From Flammeovirgaceae bacterium (GTDB lineage Bacteria; Bacteroidota; Bacteroidia; Cytophagales; Cyclobacteriaceae), in NCBI GenBank assembly GCA_027487845.1, contig JAIYCV010000042.1, positions 186,001 to 250,000 on the forward strand: a stretch of DNA of 64,000 nt, read 5' to 3'. The translations under genes were made by a program, and so were the position numbers. Positions 25,230-35,106 of this stretch are shown piece by piece; within the stretch, counting starts at the first letter, position 1; each line of letters starts with the position of its first letter. Below the pieces are notes generated by a model, which was not told where the DNA came from, did not search any database, and saw only the letters and a program-made list of their open reading frames with translations.

Positions 25230-25799
25230 TCAATTTTTCAAAACCGTTTTATACTGACACAACTGCGAAGCAAGCTTCTTTTTTAAATAAAATAGGCGTG
25301 ATTTTATTGTTCCCTCTGGGCAGTTAAGCACGCGCGCTATTTCACTAACTTCCATATCCAATTCAAAACGTAAAACAAACATGGTGCTAATATCTTCATC
25401 TTCTTCCCGCAAAGCATCTTCAACTATCTTGTTAAACGAATTATGATCGAGCTGTATTGAGATTTCCTCTTGAGCAACTTCATTAATGTTAAGCTTTGCC
25501 GAAGTTCGAAATGCTTGTTTTCGATATTCATTCTTACACATGTTATGAGCCACCGAATAAATCCAGGTTGAAAACATTCTGGTGCTATCAAAATTCTTGA
25601 CTCTTAAAATTTTAATGAAAATGTCTTGCAGAAAATCTTCGGCCAACTCTCTATTCTTCCATAGCATTCTATAAAAATAGCGAAGGAGTGGCTGGCTGTA
25701 GCGATTATAAATCACTTCAAGTGCCCGCTCACTGCCCTCCAATATTTTCTCCATCAGAATCTCGTCTGACAGTTCTTTAAAAGCGTTTCTTAAAAACAT
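25230..25799 (-). CDS. ECF-type RNA polymerase sigma-70 factor, 189 aa
   Basis: Region 2 (about 25-95) with YNRYSQPLLRYFYRM, AEDFLQDIFIKI and TWIYSVAHNMCKNEYRK. Region 4 (about 130-180) with FVLRFELDMEVSEIARVLNC and the HTH ending PEGTIKSRLFYLKKKL. It lies 16 bases downstream of the SUMF1-like gene and just upstream of a membrane anti-sigma-like gene, forming a three-gene minus-strand unit. The trigger is unknown. Confidence 0.93.
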   Translation of the reverse strand: MFLRNAFKELSDEILMEKILEGSERALEVIYNRYSQPLLRYFYRMLWKNRELAEDFLQDIFIKILRVKNFDSTRMFSTWIYSVAHNMCKNEYRKQAFRTSAKLNINEVAQEEISIQLDHNSFNKIVEDALREEDEDISTMFVLRFELDMEVSEIARVLNCPEGTIKSRLFYLKKKLASQLCQYKTVLKN

Positions 25800-25815
25800 T
25801 AATACGAGATCATTT

Positions 25816-27825
25816 CTACTTTTCTAGAATTTCCATAAACACTCGAAAACCAACAGCAGCATCAGGCTTAGCATAGGTGTTAATACTTCTAATTGTTGAT
25901 TCTTGCGCAGGGTGGTTCCAACTTCCTCCACAGGCCTTTCCTTTTTCGGCAGTCATTTCTGCCACATTGCCTACTACATCAAAAAGCCCGATGTCGTTAG
26001 GGAAATAAGAACCGACCTCACCCATAGTGGCAAATCCATCTCCGTTAGGAATGCCATCGTTATGCAAGCCTGGGCAAACTGATTTCTCCATCACTTTGAA
26101 GTTGCCGAGGTAGCAACCTTTAGTATTTACTGGGGAGTTCTTTAAACCAAAGAATCGAAACCAGGGATACAAAATTTCTGGATCATTCATGGATACCTTT
26201 TTCAATTCCGCCTTTTTATCAAACTCTTTTCCCTTCGGTGTGAGACGAACTTCTGCTTGTTGATCGTTCAAAATCCAGGACGTTGGATTTTTAATTGATG
26301 CGGCTGCAATCTGCCATTCGTCAATAGAGGGCAATCGGAATTTTACTTTCTTAAATTTATGTTCCGCTGATTTATTGTATTGATCGGTTAGCCAAGCGCA
26401 GTATGCTAATGCAGCTTCGTAGGAAACATTTACAGCGGGATAGTTAGTGTAGCCTTTATTCTTTTTGGAAGACCCACGATCAGTTGAATAATTTTTCATG
26501 AGTGATAGTGCTGGCTCGTCATACCCTGTATAATCAAATTTATACTTCTCATACAAATCAGTTAGATTGTTGGCTTGAAGATATTGTAAAAAATGATTGT
26601 ACAGTAAGTTGGTTACCTCGGTGTTGTAGGCATAGAAATTATTAGAAACCTGCCGAAAATTACCTTCCAGAAACTTTACGTTGATTGCAAAAGGAAAATA
26701 AGGAATTGCCTCATCCGTTGCTCCATTCAAATAGTGATCGATAATTTCCTTTTTGTCAGAATCAGCTGCAATCTTTTCCATAAGTGATCTTAGCTTCTTA
26801 GCCTTTTCCAGACTTCCTTCTTTTTGATATGTTTCATAAAGTAGTATCATTGAAAGTAGATAATTTGAACTGAATACTTTACCAGCATCACTTTTAGATG
26901 ATCCATTAAAATCAACTAAAAGATAATCCATCAAAAATTCTTTTTCGAGATTATGTTTAATAACAGCTACGTTATCAAAATTAGTAAGGCTGTGCAGTGA
27001 AGCTAAACCTACTACATATAACGATTGTTTTATCTCGCTCACATTTTCCTTTGCCAGCGTAAGTGCATAATAGAATTTTCTACTGGTGTTCTTTTGCGGT
27101 AACTCCGCACTAATCATTTTCCGCAACTCATCTAAATTCGACACTTCTCCTTGCCAAGGAGCAAGACCATTTTCACTGAATTTACGACTGCGATAATCTG
27201 AGTTTGTAAGCCAATCCAAGTTCAAAATAGTCACATCTCTTCGCACGTTTAATACATCTTGTAGCACATAGAGTGGAGCTGTGGTGGACTCGCCCTCTGT
27301 TATAATGATAGCGGAAGCCTCCAGCGACATCAACACGTTGTAGCTATAGTTAAGAAGCGCACTAGAGATTTGTGAGCTAGAGTATAATTGGTTGCTGAAT
27401 GATGCTCTGCCGTGTTTATCCAACTTTATCTCGGCAAAAGCCTGAAGTAAATTATAGGCTTCCGTTTTATCCGGTTGCATAACGTAAGCCTTTTGCAACA
27501 GGTCATACGATTGCTCATTGAATCCATCGTTCCAAACTTTCACTACCAAAGATTCGTAGCTGCCTGGCACTGCTTGGTTCATTTTACCCACAATTGAGTT
27601 TAGTATTTCCTTGCTTTCTTGGGCATAAACAGCTGAAGCAAAATAATTGAACCAAGCGTCAGGTTTGTTCTTTGAGTTGATTGATAGTTCCTCTGACCAC
27701 GCCTTCTCTTGCTCTGCATACCAACTGGTGGTTCTGATTTCTAACGTCTTAGGTAAAATTTTTTCTGGTTTGAGGGCATTCGCAAACAACGGAACTGCTA
27801 CAAATAGACAAATGATTTTTTTCAT
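25816..27825 (-). CDS. Exported SUMF1/FGE-like protein with a large N-terminal region, 669 aa
   Basis: Signal peptide (about 1-16, MKKIICLFVAVPLFANA). The C-terminal ~200 residues are a formylglycine-generating-enzyme-like (SUMF1) fold: VNVSYEAALAYCAWLTDQYN, RLPSIDEWQIAAA, then VVGNVAEM, GGSWNHP and VGFRVFMEI. The ~450-residue N-terminal part is helical. It includes a stretch (LYVLQDVLNVRRDVTILNLD) resembling the periplasmic part of DUF2723/GT117 proteins, YLQEVEGVRRDVRVVNL in the usual form. This combination recalls gliding-motility-type SUMF1 proteins (GldJ/GldK) but is not one of them. The two catalytic FGE cysteines are not evident, so an enzymatic role is doubtful. It heads a unit with an ECF sigma gene. 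Confidence 0.8.
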   Translation of the reverse strand: MKKIICLFVAVPLFANALKPEKILPKTLEIRTTSWYAEQEKAWSEELSINSKNKPDAWFNYFASAVYAQESKEILNSIVGKMNQAVPGSYESLVVKVWNDGFNEQSYDLLQKAYVMQPDKTEAYNLLQAFAEIKLDKHGRASFSNQLYSSSQISSALLNYSYNVLMSLEASAIIITEGESTTAPLYVLQDVLNVRRDVTILNLDWLTNSDYRSRKFSENGLAPWQGEVSNLDELRKMISAELPQKNTSRKFYYALTLAKENVSEIKQSLYVVGLASLHSLTNFDNVAVIKHNLEKEFLMDYLLVDFNGSSKSDAGKVFSSNYLLSMILLYETYQKEGSLEKAKKLRSLMEKIAADSDKKEIIDHYLNGATDEAIPYFPFAINVKFLEGNFRQVSNNFYAYNTEVTNLLYNHFLQYLQANNLTDLYEKYKFDYTGYDEPALSLMKNYSTDRGSSKKNKGYTNYPAVNVSYEAALAYCAWLTDQYNKSAEHKFKKVKFRLPSIDEWQIAAASIKNPTSWILNDQQAEVRLTPKGKEFDKKAELKKVSMNDPEILYPWFRFFGLKNSPVNTKGCYLGNFKVMEKSVCPGLHNDGIPNGDGFATMGEVGSYFPNDIGLFDVVGNVAEMTAEKGKACGGSWNHPAQESTIRSINTYAKPDAAVGFRVFMEILEK

Positions 27826-27906
27826 TGGCTTGAGTTTTTACTTTCTGTACACCCGAAACCCAACAACGTTCAGTGCAATTGTAAATTTTTCTGTTTTAGG
27901 ATTATT

Positions 27907-28215
27907 TCAAATATGATAAACCCACTCTTTATATTGCCCATCATCGGCATTAAAATCATCACGCTTGTGAAAGGTAAGCTCTAACATTTCGAGTTCTATT
28001 ATCTTATCCAATTGTAGATTACGATATCCTTCCTTGCCGCCTGCTTTTGTAAATCCTGCGGTTTGCCAACAGACTAGCATTATTTGATTTTTTGATGTAG
28101 TGCAAATCCCGTAAGGGCACACTGTTCTTGAAATAGGCTCGGCTTTCAAGATTATTCGACAGGCTCTCTTTTCTTCAGATGCAAGGAAAAGTTGCTGTGT
28201 TAACTCCAAGTTCAT
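27907..28215 (-). CDS. Hypothetical protein following selD, 102 aa
   Basis: A small cytoplasmic protein with strand-rich pattern (CRIILKAEPISRTVCPYGICTT and YRNLQLDKIIELEMLEL), vaguely like the C-terminal part of WYL-type ligand-binding domains. I do not recognise a family with confidence. ATG 28215 lies two bases after the selD stop (TGAgtATG), so it is co-translated with selD. Its position at the end of the mnmH-selD unit suggests a link to selenium or redox metabolism, but that is guilt by association only. Confidence 0.65.
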   Translation of the reverse strand: MNLELTQQLFLASEEKRACRIILKAEPISRTVCPYGICTTSKNQIMLVCWQTAGFTKAGGKEGYRNLQLDKIIELEMLELTFHKRDDFNADDGQYKEWVYHI

Positions 28216-28217
28216 AC

Positions 28218-29249
28218 TCAACTTACGTAAATAGCCTTTTCTCCAGATTTAATAAACTTTCCAAATGGCTTTAATGACATTCCTCTCTTACTTAAAAACG
28301 CCTCAAACTCAACTTGCTTATCTCCGTCAATTGAAACCAGCAACCCTCCGCTAGTTTGCGGATCGGCAAGGATTGATTTTTGAAAGTCCCTTAACGAGCC
28401 AATTTTACTTCCGTAGCTTTCCCAATTGCGCTGGGTGCCGCCCGGAACTGATTTTTGTTGAAGGTATTCATCCAAGAAATCAAACTTCGGAACTTTATCA
28501 AAATCAATCTCAGCCGAAAGGCCAGACCCCTCGCACACTTCCGTGAGATGGCCCAGCAAGCCAAAGCCAGTTACATCTGTCATGGCGTTAACATAAGGAA
28601 GCCTGCCAAAATCAGCGCCCAGCTTATTTAGTGTAAGCATTGTGTCAACAACTTTCTGAAGATGTTCTGGCTTTACAATACCTTTCTTCTGCGCTGTTGT
28701 GACGATGCCAATACCGATTGGCTTAGTTAAGTAAAGCAGGGAGCCAAGCTTTGCAGTATCATTTCTTTTTAAATGTTCTTTCTTCAACTTACCTGTAACA
28801 GCCAACCCAAACACGGGCTCAGGACAATCAATGCTATGACCACCAGCCAAGGGAATGCCGGCTTCGGCACACACTTTTCTGCTTCCTTCTAGCACCGCTT
28901 TGGCAACTTCGGGCGGTATTTTATTGATTGGCCAGCCAAGAATGGCAATTGCCACAAATGGTTCACCACCCATTGCATACACATCGCTGATGGCATTAAC
29001 CGAAGCAATGGATCCAAATGTAAATGCATCATCCACAATAGGCATAAAGAAATCGGTAGTACTTATTATGCAGGTACCATCGCCAATGTCATATACAGCG
29101 GCATCGTCTTTTGTTTCATTGCCTACAAGCAGCTGCGGAAAAATTCCTTTCGGTGAATCGGAATGCAACATGGAATCAAGAACGGCAGGAGAAATTTTGC
29201 AACCGCAGCCAGCACCGTGAGAGAATTGTGTTAGTTTTATTTCGTTCAT
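28218..29249 (-). CDS. selD: Selenide, water dikinase, 343 aa
   Basis: Makes selenophosphate from selenide and ATP. The catalytic N-terminal motif [10 protein letters not shown] has Cys15 (position of Cys or Sec in other SelD), Cys17 and Lys18. The AIR-synthase-like ATP-binding region follows, with [18 protein letters not shown] (about 138-155) and [11 protein letters not shown] (about 224-234). Cys rather than Sec is encoded at position 15. It lies 20 bases downstream of mnmH. No selA, selB or selC is visible in the window, so the nearby use of selenophosphate is tRNA 2-selenouridine. Confidence 0.96.
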   Translation of the reverse strand: MNEIKLTQFSHGAGCGCKISPAVLDSMLHSDSPKGIFPQLLVGNETKDDAAVYDIGDGTCIISTTDFFMPIVDDAFTFGSIASVNAISDVYAMGGEPFVAIAILGWPINKIPPEVAKAVLEGSRKVCAEAGIPLAGGHSIDCPEPVFGLAVTGKLKKEHLKRNDTAKLGSLLYLTKPIGIGIVTTAQKKGIVKPEHLQKVVDTMLTLNKLGADFGRLPYVNAMTDVTGFGLLGHLTEVCEGSGLSAEIDFDKVPKFDFLDEYLQQKSVPGGTQRNWESYGSKIGSLRDFQKSILADPQTSGGLLVSIDGDKQVEFEAFLSKRGMSLKPFGKFIKSGEKAIYVS

Positions 29250-29269
29250 CGTTTAAGAAAAGCTTTTTA

Positions 29270-30283
29270 TTAGTAACTAGTTTTTATCAATGTTTTTGCA
29301 AAATTCTCGGAGCTCTTTCCATCCCAATCAAGTTCATATTTTATTCTTCCCTTTTTCTTATCGATACTTCCCAAATAATACTTGTCATAGTAGATCAACA
29401 AAATATCAATAGTAGCCGCCATATTACCTTCTGCTAAGCTTGCTTTTGCTGCTTTCAAATGCTGACCTCCCAATCGTTTGGTAATCTTATCCATTGCTGA
29501 GGCGAACTCCTGTCTGTCAGCGATTCCATATTCATTTACTAACCTATTAATTCTAATCTCCTTACTCACGTGCATTTGAACTAGCGGACTGGCTTGCATG
29601 TGCCTCCAAAAATCAACTGGTAAAGAAACCTTTCCAATAGTAATCGATTCATCTTCCACCCAAATAGGTTTTGTTAAATCCAACTTAAGCATTGCTTCAA
29701 AAAGATCATTGTGAAACTGCTCTGTTGTTGGCTGAGGTGGCAGCATCAGTCCGCCAAACGCAGAGCCTTTGTGATTGGCCATGGCTTCTAAATCCAACAC
29801 TTGCTCACCTTGTTGTGATAATGCCCTAAGTACTTCGCTTTTGCCGCTGCCAGTGCAACCTGTAATCAAAACTAATTGAAGCGGTTTTTGAAACGTTTGG
29901 AGGGCAAGCTGCCGGTAGGCTTTATAACCACCTTTCAATGAGCGCGATTTGATTTTTGCCATGCCGATAAACTGACAGAAGTTGTTGGAGCGCATACCCC
30001 CTCGCCAACAGTGAACTAAAACCTCTCTTCCGTCAGCTGCTTTTTCAGTTTCATTTATGATATCCAGTAAGCGTGGCCCTACTAATCGGAAACCCTCTTT
30101 AATTGCGATTTGCTGGCCTTGCTTTTTATAAGCAGTGCCTACGGTAATTCTTTCTTCATTATTTAGTAGCGGAATGTTCATCGCACCCCGTATATGGCCT
30201 TCAGCAAATTCGCCCTGCGATCGAACATCAATTAATGGCAATTGATCTCTGAGGGTCAAAATTTCTTCAATTGAAATAGGCAT
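29270..30283 (-). CDS. mnmH: tRNA 2-selenouridine synthase, 337 aa
   Basis: Also called SelU/YbbB. N-terminal rhodanese domain with active-site Cys92 in VLVHCWRGGMRSN, and C-terminal P-loop domain with Walker A ITGCTGSGKSEVL (about 137-149). It replaces the sulfur of 2-thiouridine at the wobble position of certain tRNAs with selenium, using selenophosphate from SelD, through a geranylated intermediate. Length is close to the ~350-365 residues of the family. It is first gene of the mnmH-selD-orf unit; its start is separated from the DUF5686 gene by 23 bases. Confidence 0.96.
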   Translation of the reverse strand: MPISIEEILTLRDQLPLIDVRSQGEFAEGHIRGAMNIPLLNNEERITVGTAYKKQGQQIAIKEGFRLVGPRLLDIINETEKAADGREVLVHCWRGGMRSNNFCQFIGMAKIKSRSLKGGYKAYRQLALQTFQKPLQLVLITGCTGSGKSEVLRALSQQGEQVLDLEAMANHKGSAFGGLMLPPQPTTEQFHNDLFEAMLKLDLTKPIWVEDESITIGKVSLPVDFWRHMQASPLVQMHVSKEIRINRLVNEYGIADRQEFASAMDKITKRLGGQHLKAAKASLAEGNMAATIDILLIYYDKYYLGSIDKKKGRIKYELDWDGKSSENFAKTLIKTSY

Positions 30284-30306
30284 TCAGTAAAGTTGGTGAA
30301 ATCCTA

Positions 30307-32931
30307 TCAATCACTAAAGTTTATGACAATACTTGTCGCCACTCCAATTCGAAATCCGTTATTGAGATATTTTCCATCTTGAAAGGCGGCCGCAAATTCC
30401 AATCTAAGGATTCTGAATATGCCGTCAATTCCATACCCCAGCTCGGTATAATTTTTTGATGTAGGTGTGGCTAAGTAATTCACAAACACATTTTCAGTAA
30501 TGCCCGTCAATCGCACAATAGGGAAGCGAGTCACTAAAAACTTCCGGAAATGATAATGCACGTTGGCCGTAAAGTACTGATCTCTCGTGCTGTACTGGTA
30601 ATAGTCGAGCAACCTAAAGCTGCCAACAGGATCGGTAGTGACAAAGGGTGTTCTGTTTCCAAGAAAGTGTTGATAATCCATTAGATAAAGTTTGTCGGCA
30701 TTGAAGAATTTGCCCGCCTTTAGTGCCACATCTAACTTTCCGCGGATACCTAATTTGATCCCGTGCTTCACCCCAATTTCCATTTGATCAAAGTTTACTT
30801 CGCTTCCCAATAAACCATCAACACCTTTTTTATAGTCTAGTGTAAATAATGGCGATGTGTTATCCGCCCTGAATTTTTGCCCGTTGCGAATTCGATATTT
30901 CTGCCATGGTCTTGCTTCCAAACCTACTGCCACCGTAAACGCAGTGTTAGTAGGAAAAGCGGTATCATTTAATTCATTATTTATTGGTGCATTAGGAGTG
31001 TAGTCCTCCTTGTTCTTTTTGAAAAATGTATAATCTGTTGTATTGAACAATTCTTGTCGTCTTGCCCATGTTAAAGAAGATCGAAACGTGTATTTATCAT
31101 CAAACCGCTTGCGATAATTTGCCTCCACAAAATTACGTTCATACAGCTTCATAAAATTATCTCCCAAAAATAAAGAGGTAATATCATTTACGATGGGATG
31201 GATAGGGTCTGCATCATTGTATTGCTGAATATACTTTCCTCCTTCTACCGTAAGCCGAGAAGTGCGAGTGCGATAATCTACACGCATTAAGCCCGATAAA
31301 ACCTTTCTTGAAAAGGCATAACGGCCAATGGGTGTTATTTCTAATCGCTTTACGTCAGGCCGCTTATCGCTATCACTTGTATCTCTTTTTACCCAGCGTT
31401 TATAATAGCTTGTTTTGTAAATCAAATTCCAACCTTCAACAGTATTGAATCCACCGAAAGGCGTGTGAATTTGAAAATCAGAGGTTTCATTAATCCGGTA
31501 ACGATCGCCTAAAACAATATCTTTTAACTGAAAGCCTTTTGATTTCGATGGCTTGAGCGAATCGCCTTCTTCGCGCTTGCGCTGAACAGTTGAAATACTA
31601 TCGTTCTTTTTGTAACCCCGCACTTCCTCCTTATCCAGCGGGGCGGGGCGAATGTCAGCCCAAAAGGTAGAATCCTTCTTGTAGGCCAACGAATCTACCT
31701 TAAAAGATGTTTCCGAAATCACCTCAGGCTCTTTCGTTTTCTTCTGCTCTTCCTTTTCATACTCTTTTACGAGCTGCCTTAATTCTTTATTGGTAACATC
31801 TTTTCCTTCAGCTAAGCGTTGCTGCAGTTGTTGCCCTTTCTTACTGAACTTACTTTTTACTTCTTTGGCCTGGGCTTTCTCAAGCTTCTCATCAATGATC
31901 GTCATTTCCAGAGGCAAATTTGGATTGAGTGTAATTTTATAATCTTTAACAGTAGCCAAATAGTTAAACTCAAATTCAAATCCAAAAACCCGTCCGTTAA
32001 CAAAAAATTGTTGCGATACAGGAAGCCAAGCTTTATCTTCTATTGGATTGTAGATCGATTTCATATGGACTTTGACGCCCAATTTACTTGCGTTTAGATC
32101 GAGACTGTGAATGCTCCACCAATCTTCAACAATATAGATCACTCCATCAAATACGTTGTCTCCCTTTGAGCGAGGAATCACCTTTATTTTGCTGATCTCA
32201 TATTTCTGATCTTTAAACGAGCCCAAGTATTCAAATTTATAATAGGAAAAGGCCGCTGGCGAAAGCGGGGTTACCATTTCATTTATCTCGGGTTCGTAGA
32301 AGCTACCGAAGACGTAACCATTTGGCGAAGTGTTTCGGTCTTTTCCCTGAGTATAAACAGCGATTACTTTCTCTTCAAATTTTTTAGGGCGAGTATATTT
32401 TATTTCACTTACAGATTCAGATATAAAAAGACGGTCTTTGGTGATTCCTTCCTTCTCCAATGCGCGCTTGGCGAGCCACGGGTAGTCGGTCAATTTTCCT
32501 TTCCCCTTTATATACACCTTAGCGGTGTATTTATCTATTTGTTGTGTATGGTATTTTGCTTTCGCGATGGCTTTGCGCATGATGGTGTAGGCTGGATCTT
32601 CTTTTTGCGCGTTTACCGTTACTGTTTGCAACATCATTACTTGGGTCTTGAGTATTACATCCAGAACGACAAAGTCGGAAGTAATATCTACCGAGCGATT
32701 GACCGATTCATACCCTAAAAATTGAAAGACCAGATCGTAATGACCGGGGGGAAGTTGAATTTCATACTTACCCTGAAGGTCGGTAGCTGAACCCGAACCT
32801 GTTTGCTTCACGTAGATGGAAGCGTAAGGCAGTACATTGCCATCATCTGACTTTATGACACCTTTCACTCCACCTGCAAGGGCTGAAAAAGCAATAAATT
32901 GAAAAATTAATACTGAGTAGATTTGCTTCAT
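30307..32931 (-). CDS. DUF5686 / CarboxypepD_reg-like outer-membrane protein, 874 aa
   Basis: Signal peptide (about 1-19, ending LAGG). A CarboxypepD_reg-like domain (about 20-95) reads GVIKSDDGNVLPYASIYVKQ. The DUF5686 region then runs to the C-terminus, ending in amphipathic strands (IGVATSIVINFSD) as in an outer-membrane barrel. The central part (about 345-470) is a highly charged, Lys/Glu-rich coil. The family is widespread in Bacteroidota and predicted to be a barrel protein; its function is unknown. Confidence 0.87.
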   Translation of the reverse strand: MKQIYSVLIFQFIAFSALAGGVKGVIKSDDGNVLPYASIYVKQTGSGSATDLQGKYEIQLPPGHYDLVFQFLGYESVNRSVDITSDFVVLDVILKTQVMMLQTVTVNAQKEDPAYTIMRKAIAKAKYHTQQIDKYTAKVYIKGKGKLTDYPWLAKRALEKEGITKDRLFISESVSEIKYTRPKKFEEKVIAVYTQGKDRNTSPNGYVFGSFYEPEINEMVTPLSPAAFSYYKFEYLGSFKDQKYEISKIKVIPRSKGDNVFDGVIYIVEDWWSIHSLDLNASKLGVKVHMKSIYNPIEDKAWLPVSQQFFVNGRVFGFEFEFNYLATVKDYKITLNPNLPLEMTIIDEKLEKAQAKEVKSKFSKKGQQLQQRLAEGKDVTNKELRQLVKEYEKEEQKKTKEPEVISETSFKVDSLAYKKDSTFWADIRPAPLDKEEVRGYKKNDSISTVQRKREEGDSLKPSKSKGFQLKDIVLGDRYRINETSDFQIHTPFGGFNTVEGWNLIYKTSYYKRWVKRDTSDSDKRPDVKRLEITPIGRYAFSRKVLSGLMRVDYRTRTSRLTVEGGKYIQQYNDADPIHPIVNDITSLFLGDNFMKLYERNFVEANYRKRFDDKYTFRSSLTWARRQELFNTTDYTFFKKNKEDYTPNAPINNELNDTAFPTNTAFTVAVGLEARPWQKYRIRNGQKFRADNTSPLFTLDYKKGVDGLLGSEVNFDQMEIGVKHGIKLGIRGKLDVALKAGKFFNADKLYLMDYQHFLGNRTPFVTTDPVGSFRLLDYYQYSTRDQYFTANVHYHFRKFLVTRFPIVRLTGITENVFVNYLATPTSKNYTELGYGIDGIFRILRLEFAAAFQDGKYLNNGFRIGVATSIVINFSD

Positions 32932-33033
32932 ATTTTACGATACTTTAATTGAAATGGATTGCCTTGTTCTAGGCTACAAAAACTGAACCACCCCAATTGA
33001 AGACGCTTAAAACCCAGAAAAGTTGCTATGCCA

Positions 33034-33633
33034 TCAAGAATAAAATTGCTTGGTTCGTATCATTTGTTCCACCGCTTCTGGAACGAGGTAGCGAATGGAT
33101 TTATTGTTTCGGATGCACTTCCGAATATACGTGGCAGAGATGTCGATCAAAGGAGCCTCAATCAGTCTCACATTTCGGTGGTTATTCAATTGCGTTTCTT
33201 TGGCATGTGGCCGTGGGTAAACGTAAAGACCGTAATTCTCCAAAATAAATTCGTAGTTTTTCCATTTTGGTAAATTCTCTAAACTATCCGCTCCTACTAT
33301 TATTTTGAATTCCTTAGTTAGATGCTTTTCCGTTAAATAAGCGAGCGTGTTTACGGTGTAACTGGGCTTTGGTAAGTGAAACTCTGCGTCTGAAACTTCG
33401 AGTTTATAATGATCGGAAATGGCTGCTTTAACCAAATCATACCGATCAAACTCATGCAACAGACCTTTACTGGGTTTAAGTGGATTTTGGGGAGAAACCA
33501 CCAGCCAAACTTTATCTAAGTCGGTATTTTGAGCCATTACATCGGCAATTATCATGTGCCCGATGTGGATGGGGTTGAAAGAACCAAAAAAAAGACCGAT
33601 TCGGTTGTTTTGTGGCATTTCTTCCTTATTCAC
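33034..33633 (-). CDS. nadD: Nicotinate-nucleotide adenylyltransferase, 199 aa
   Basis: Adenylates nicotinate mononucleotide in NAD synthesis. The nucleotidyltransferase motif [17 protein letters not shown] (about 13-29) holds the HxGH box, and [10 protein letters not shown] is the second substrate motif (ISxTxIR). The GTG at 33633 overlaps the gmk stop (GTGA), fitting translational coupling; ATG 33618 would be five codons shorter. Part of the sigma/anti-sigma/gmk/nadD unit. Confidence 0.95.
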   Translation of the reverse strand: MNKEEMPQNNRIGLFFGSFNPIHIGHMIIADVMAQNTDLDKVWLVVSPQNPLKPSKGLLHEFDRYDLVKAAISDHYKLEVSDAEFHLPKPSYTVNTLAYLTEKHLTKEFKIIVGADSLENLPKWKNYEFILENYGLYVYPRPHAKETQLNNHRNVRLIEAPLIDISATYIRKCIRNNKSIRYLVPEAVEQMIRTKQFYS

Positions 33634-34199
33634 GTTTTGTTAAATTGGTCATAAAGGCGTTGAGCTTCCTCCAATGACTTTTGCAGGTTCTCATTTAACA
33701 GTACAACATCAAACTTATCCTGAAAAGACATTTCGAATTCTGCTTTAAACAATCTTCTGGAAAGGCTTTCTTGAGATTCTGTTCCACGGTCGTTGAGTCT
33801 TTCCGTTAGAATTTCTAACGAAGGCACTTTCACAAAAATGGCCAAGGCTTTATCTCCAAAATATTTCTTGAGATTAATTCCTCCTTTTACATCTACATCA
33901 AACACTACGTTCTTGCCCGCGTCCCAGATTCGTTCAATTTCACTTTTTAACGTGCCATAAAAGTTTCCCTCATAGACTTCTTCCCATTCAATAAATTCGC
34001 TTTTGTCAATTTTACTTTTAAATTCCACGGGGGAAAGGAAATAGTAGTCCTTCCCATTCTGCTCACTCCTTCCTCTGCGATCGCGCGTAGAGGCAGAGAT
34101 AGAAAAACCTAGGTCGTTATTATTTTCAAGAAGGTGTTTGACTATGGTGGTTTTTCCCGAGCCTGAGGGTGCTGAAAAAATAATTGCCTTCCCTGCCAT
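33630..34199 (-). CDS. gmk: Guanylate kinase, 189 aa
   Basis: Phosphorylates GMP to GDP. P-loop [17 protein letters not shown] (about 8-24), GMP-binding region [18 protein letters not shown] (about 36-53) and [10 protein letters not shown] are all present. Its ATG overlaps the last base of the upstream anti-sigma stop (TAATG), and its own stop overlaps the nadD start, so the three are tightly coupled. Confidence 0.97.
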   Translation of the reverse strand: MAGKAIIFSAPSGSGKTTIVKHLLENNNDLGFSISASTRDRRGRSEQNGKDYYFLSPVEFKSKIDKSEFIEWEEVYEGNFYGTLKSEIERIWDAGKNVVFDVDVKGGINLKKYFGDKALAIFVKVPSLEILTERLNDRGTESQESLSRRLFKAEFEMSFQDKFDVVLLNENLQKSLEEAQRLYDQFNKT

Positions 34200-34468
34200 T
34201 ATTGTGGGCGCTGCTGGTCAATCCGTTGTTTAATCCCCTCGATTAAATCCTGTGGAGCCTCACCGCCACAGCATCTTGACTTGAGCAGTTCTTTAATGGT
34301 GGCGTCCAGGTTGTATGTTTTGAAACAGGGCATGCATCTATCCATATGAGCTTTGAAATACTCTTGTTGCGCTTCGGTCGATTGCTCATCTAAAATAATT
34401 TGCAGCATTTGCATGCAAGAGGGTTTTTTTCCGTCTTCCTGAACGAAAGGATTGATTTGTTCACTCAT
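34199..34468 (-). CDS. Small anti-sigma-like zinc-finger protein, 89 aa
   Basis: A small soluble protein with a Cys-His arrangement of the zinc-binding anti-sigma type ([12 protein letters not shown], about 41-52, plus an upstream Cys near residue 18 and a CC pair near 71). It has no transmembrane helix. The gene starts four bases after the ECF sigma gene stop, so it probably binds and inhibits that sigma factor, perhaps in response to redox or metal state. The name is an inference from position and motif. Confidence 0.78.
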   Translation of the reverse strand: MSEQINPFVQEDGKKPSCMQMLQIILDEQSTEAQQEYFKAHMDRCMPCFKTYNLDATIKELLKSRCCGGEAPQDLIEGIKQRIDQQRPQ

Positions 34469-34472
34469 AGCT

Positions 34473-35057
34473 TTATGTATTTTTATAACCCATTTCCCTT
34501 GCGTACTCGCTTAATTTTTCTTTCAATAGTTGTCTTGCTCGGTGCAACCGGCTTCGTACAGTCCCTATTGGTATGTCCAATATCTTAGCCATTTCTTCAT
34601 ACTTAAATCCTTCCAAGTCGCATAGGATAATAACTGTTCTAAAGTCTACTTCAAGGCTATTAAGGGCATTTGAAATCTCATCGCCAATCATATCTTTTAG
34701 CGACTCTACCCTTAAGTCAGCGGTGATTTGCCTGTTCACATCCTCTGAATTATAATACGTTTCAACCTCTTGATAGTCTACCTTATTCGGTTCCTTGCTC
34801 TTCTTACGATAATCATTAATGAAACTATTTTTCAAAATGCGGAACAGCCAAGCTTTTGCATTAGTTCCTGTTTGGAACGATTCTATGAAACGAAAAGCTT
34901 TCATGTAGGTATCTTGCACGAGGTCTTTTGCATCGTCCCGATCAAGGGTTAATCGATAGGCAAAATTGTACATGGCATGAACGAGAGGCAAAAATTCGTT
35001 ATTAAAAACTTCATTTTTTTGCTGTTCGGTATATGTTTGTCGAGGAGTTTCTTCCAT
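34473..35057 (-). CDS. ECF-type RNA polymerase sigma-70 factor, 194 aa
   Basis: Region 2 (about 20-95) with FLPLVHAMYNFAYRLTLDRD, AKDLVQDTYMKAFRF and AWLFRILKNSFINDYRK. Region 4 (about 135-185) with VIILCDLEGFKYEEMAKILD and IPIGTVRSRLHRARQLL. First gene of a compact unit (sigma, small zinc-finger protein, gmk, nadD). Conserved linkage of such a sigma factor with gmk and nadD is seen in relatives as far as I recall. Confidence 0.95.
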   Translation of the reverse strand: MEETPRQTYTEQQKNEVFNNEFLPLVHAMYNFAYRLTLDRDDAKDLVQDTYMKAFRFIESFQTGTNAKAWLFRILKNSFINDYRKKSKEPNKVDYQEVETYYNSEDVNRQITADLRVESLKDMIGDEISNALNSLEVDFRTVIILCDLEGFKYEEMAKILDIPIGTVRSRLHRARQLLKEKLSEYAREMGYKNT

Positions 35058-35106
35058 AAAAGTTCAAAAATAAGGTAAAAGGATGAGACTAAAGCCCGCG
35101 GCTGAA

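Noticed and set aside
25816-27825. Assignment of the SUMF1-like gene as gldJ or gldK
   Set aside because: It lacks a lipobox and has a different N-terminal region; no other gld genes are near.
28218-29249. Possible selenocysteine form of SelD
   Set aside because: The catalytic position is encoded by a Cys codon in GAGCGCK; there is no in-frame TGA or SECIS-like hairpin.
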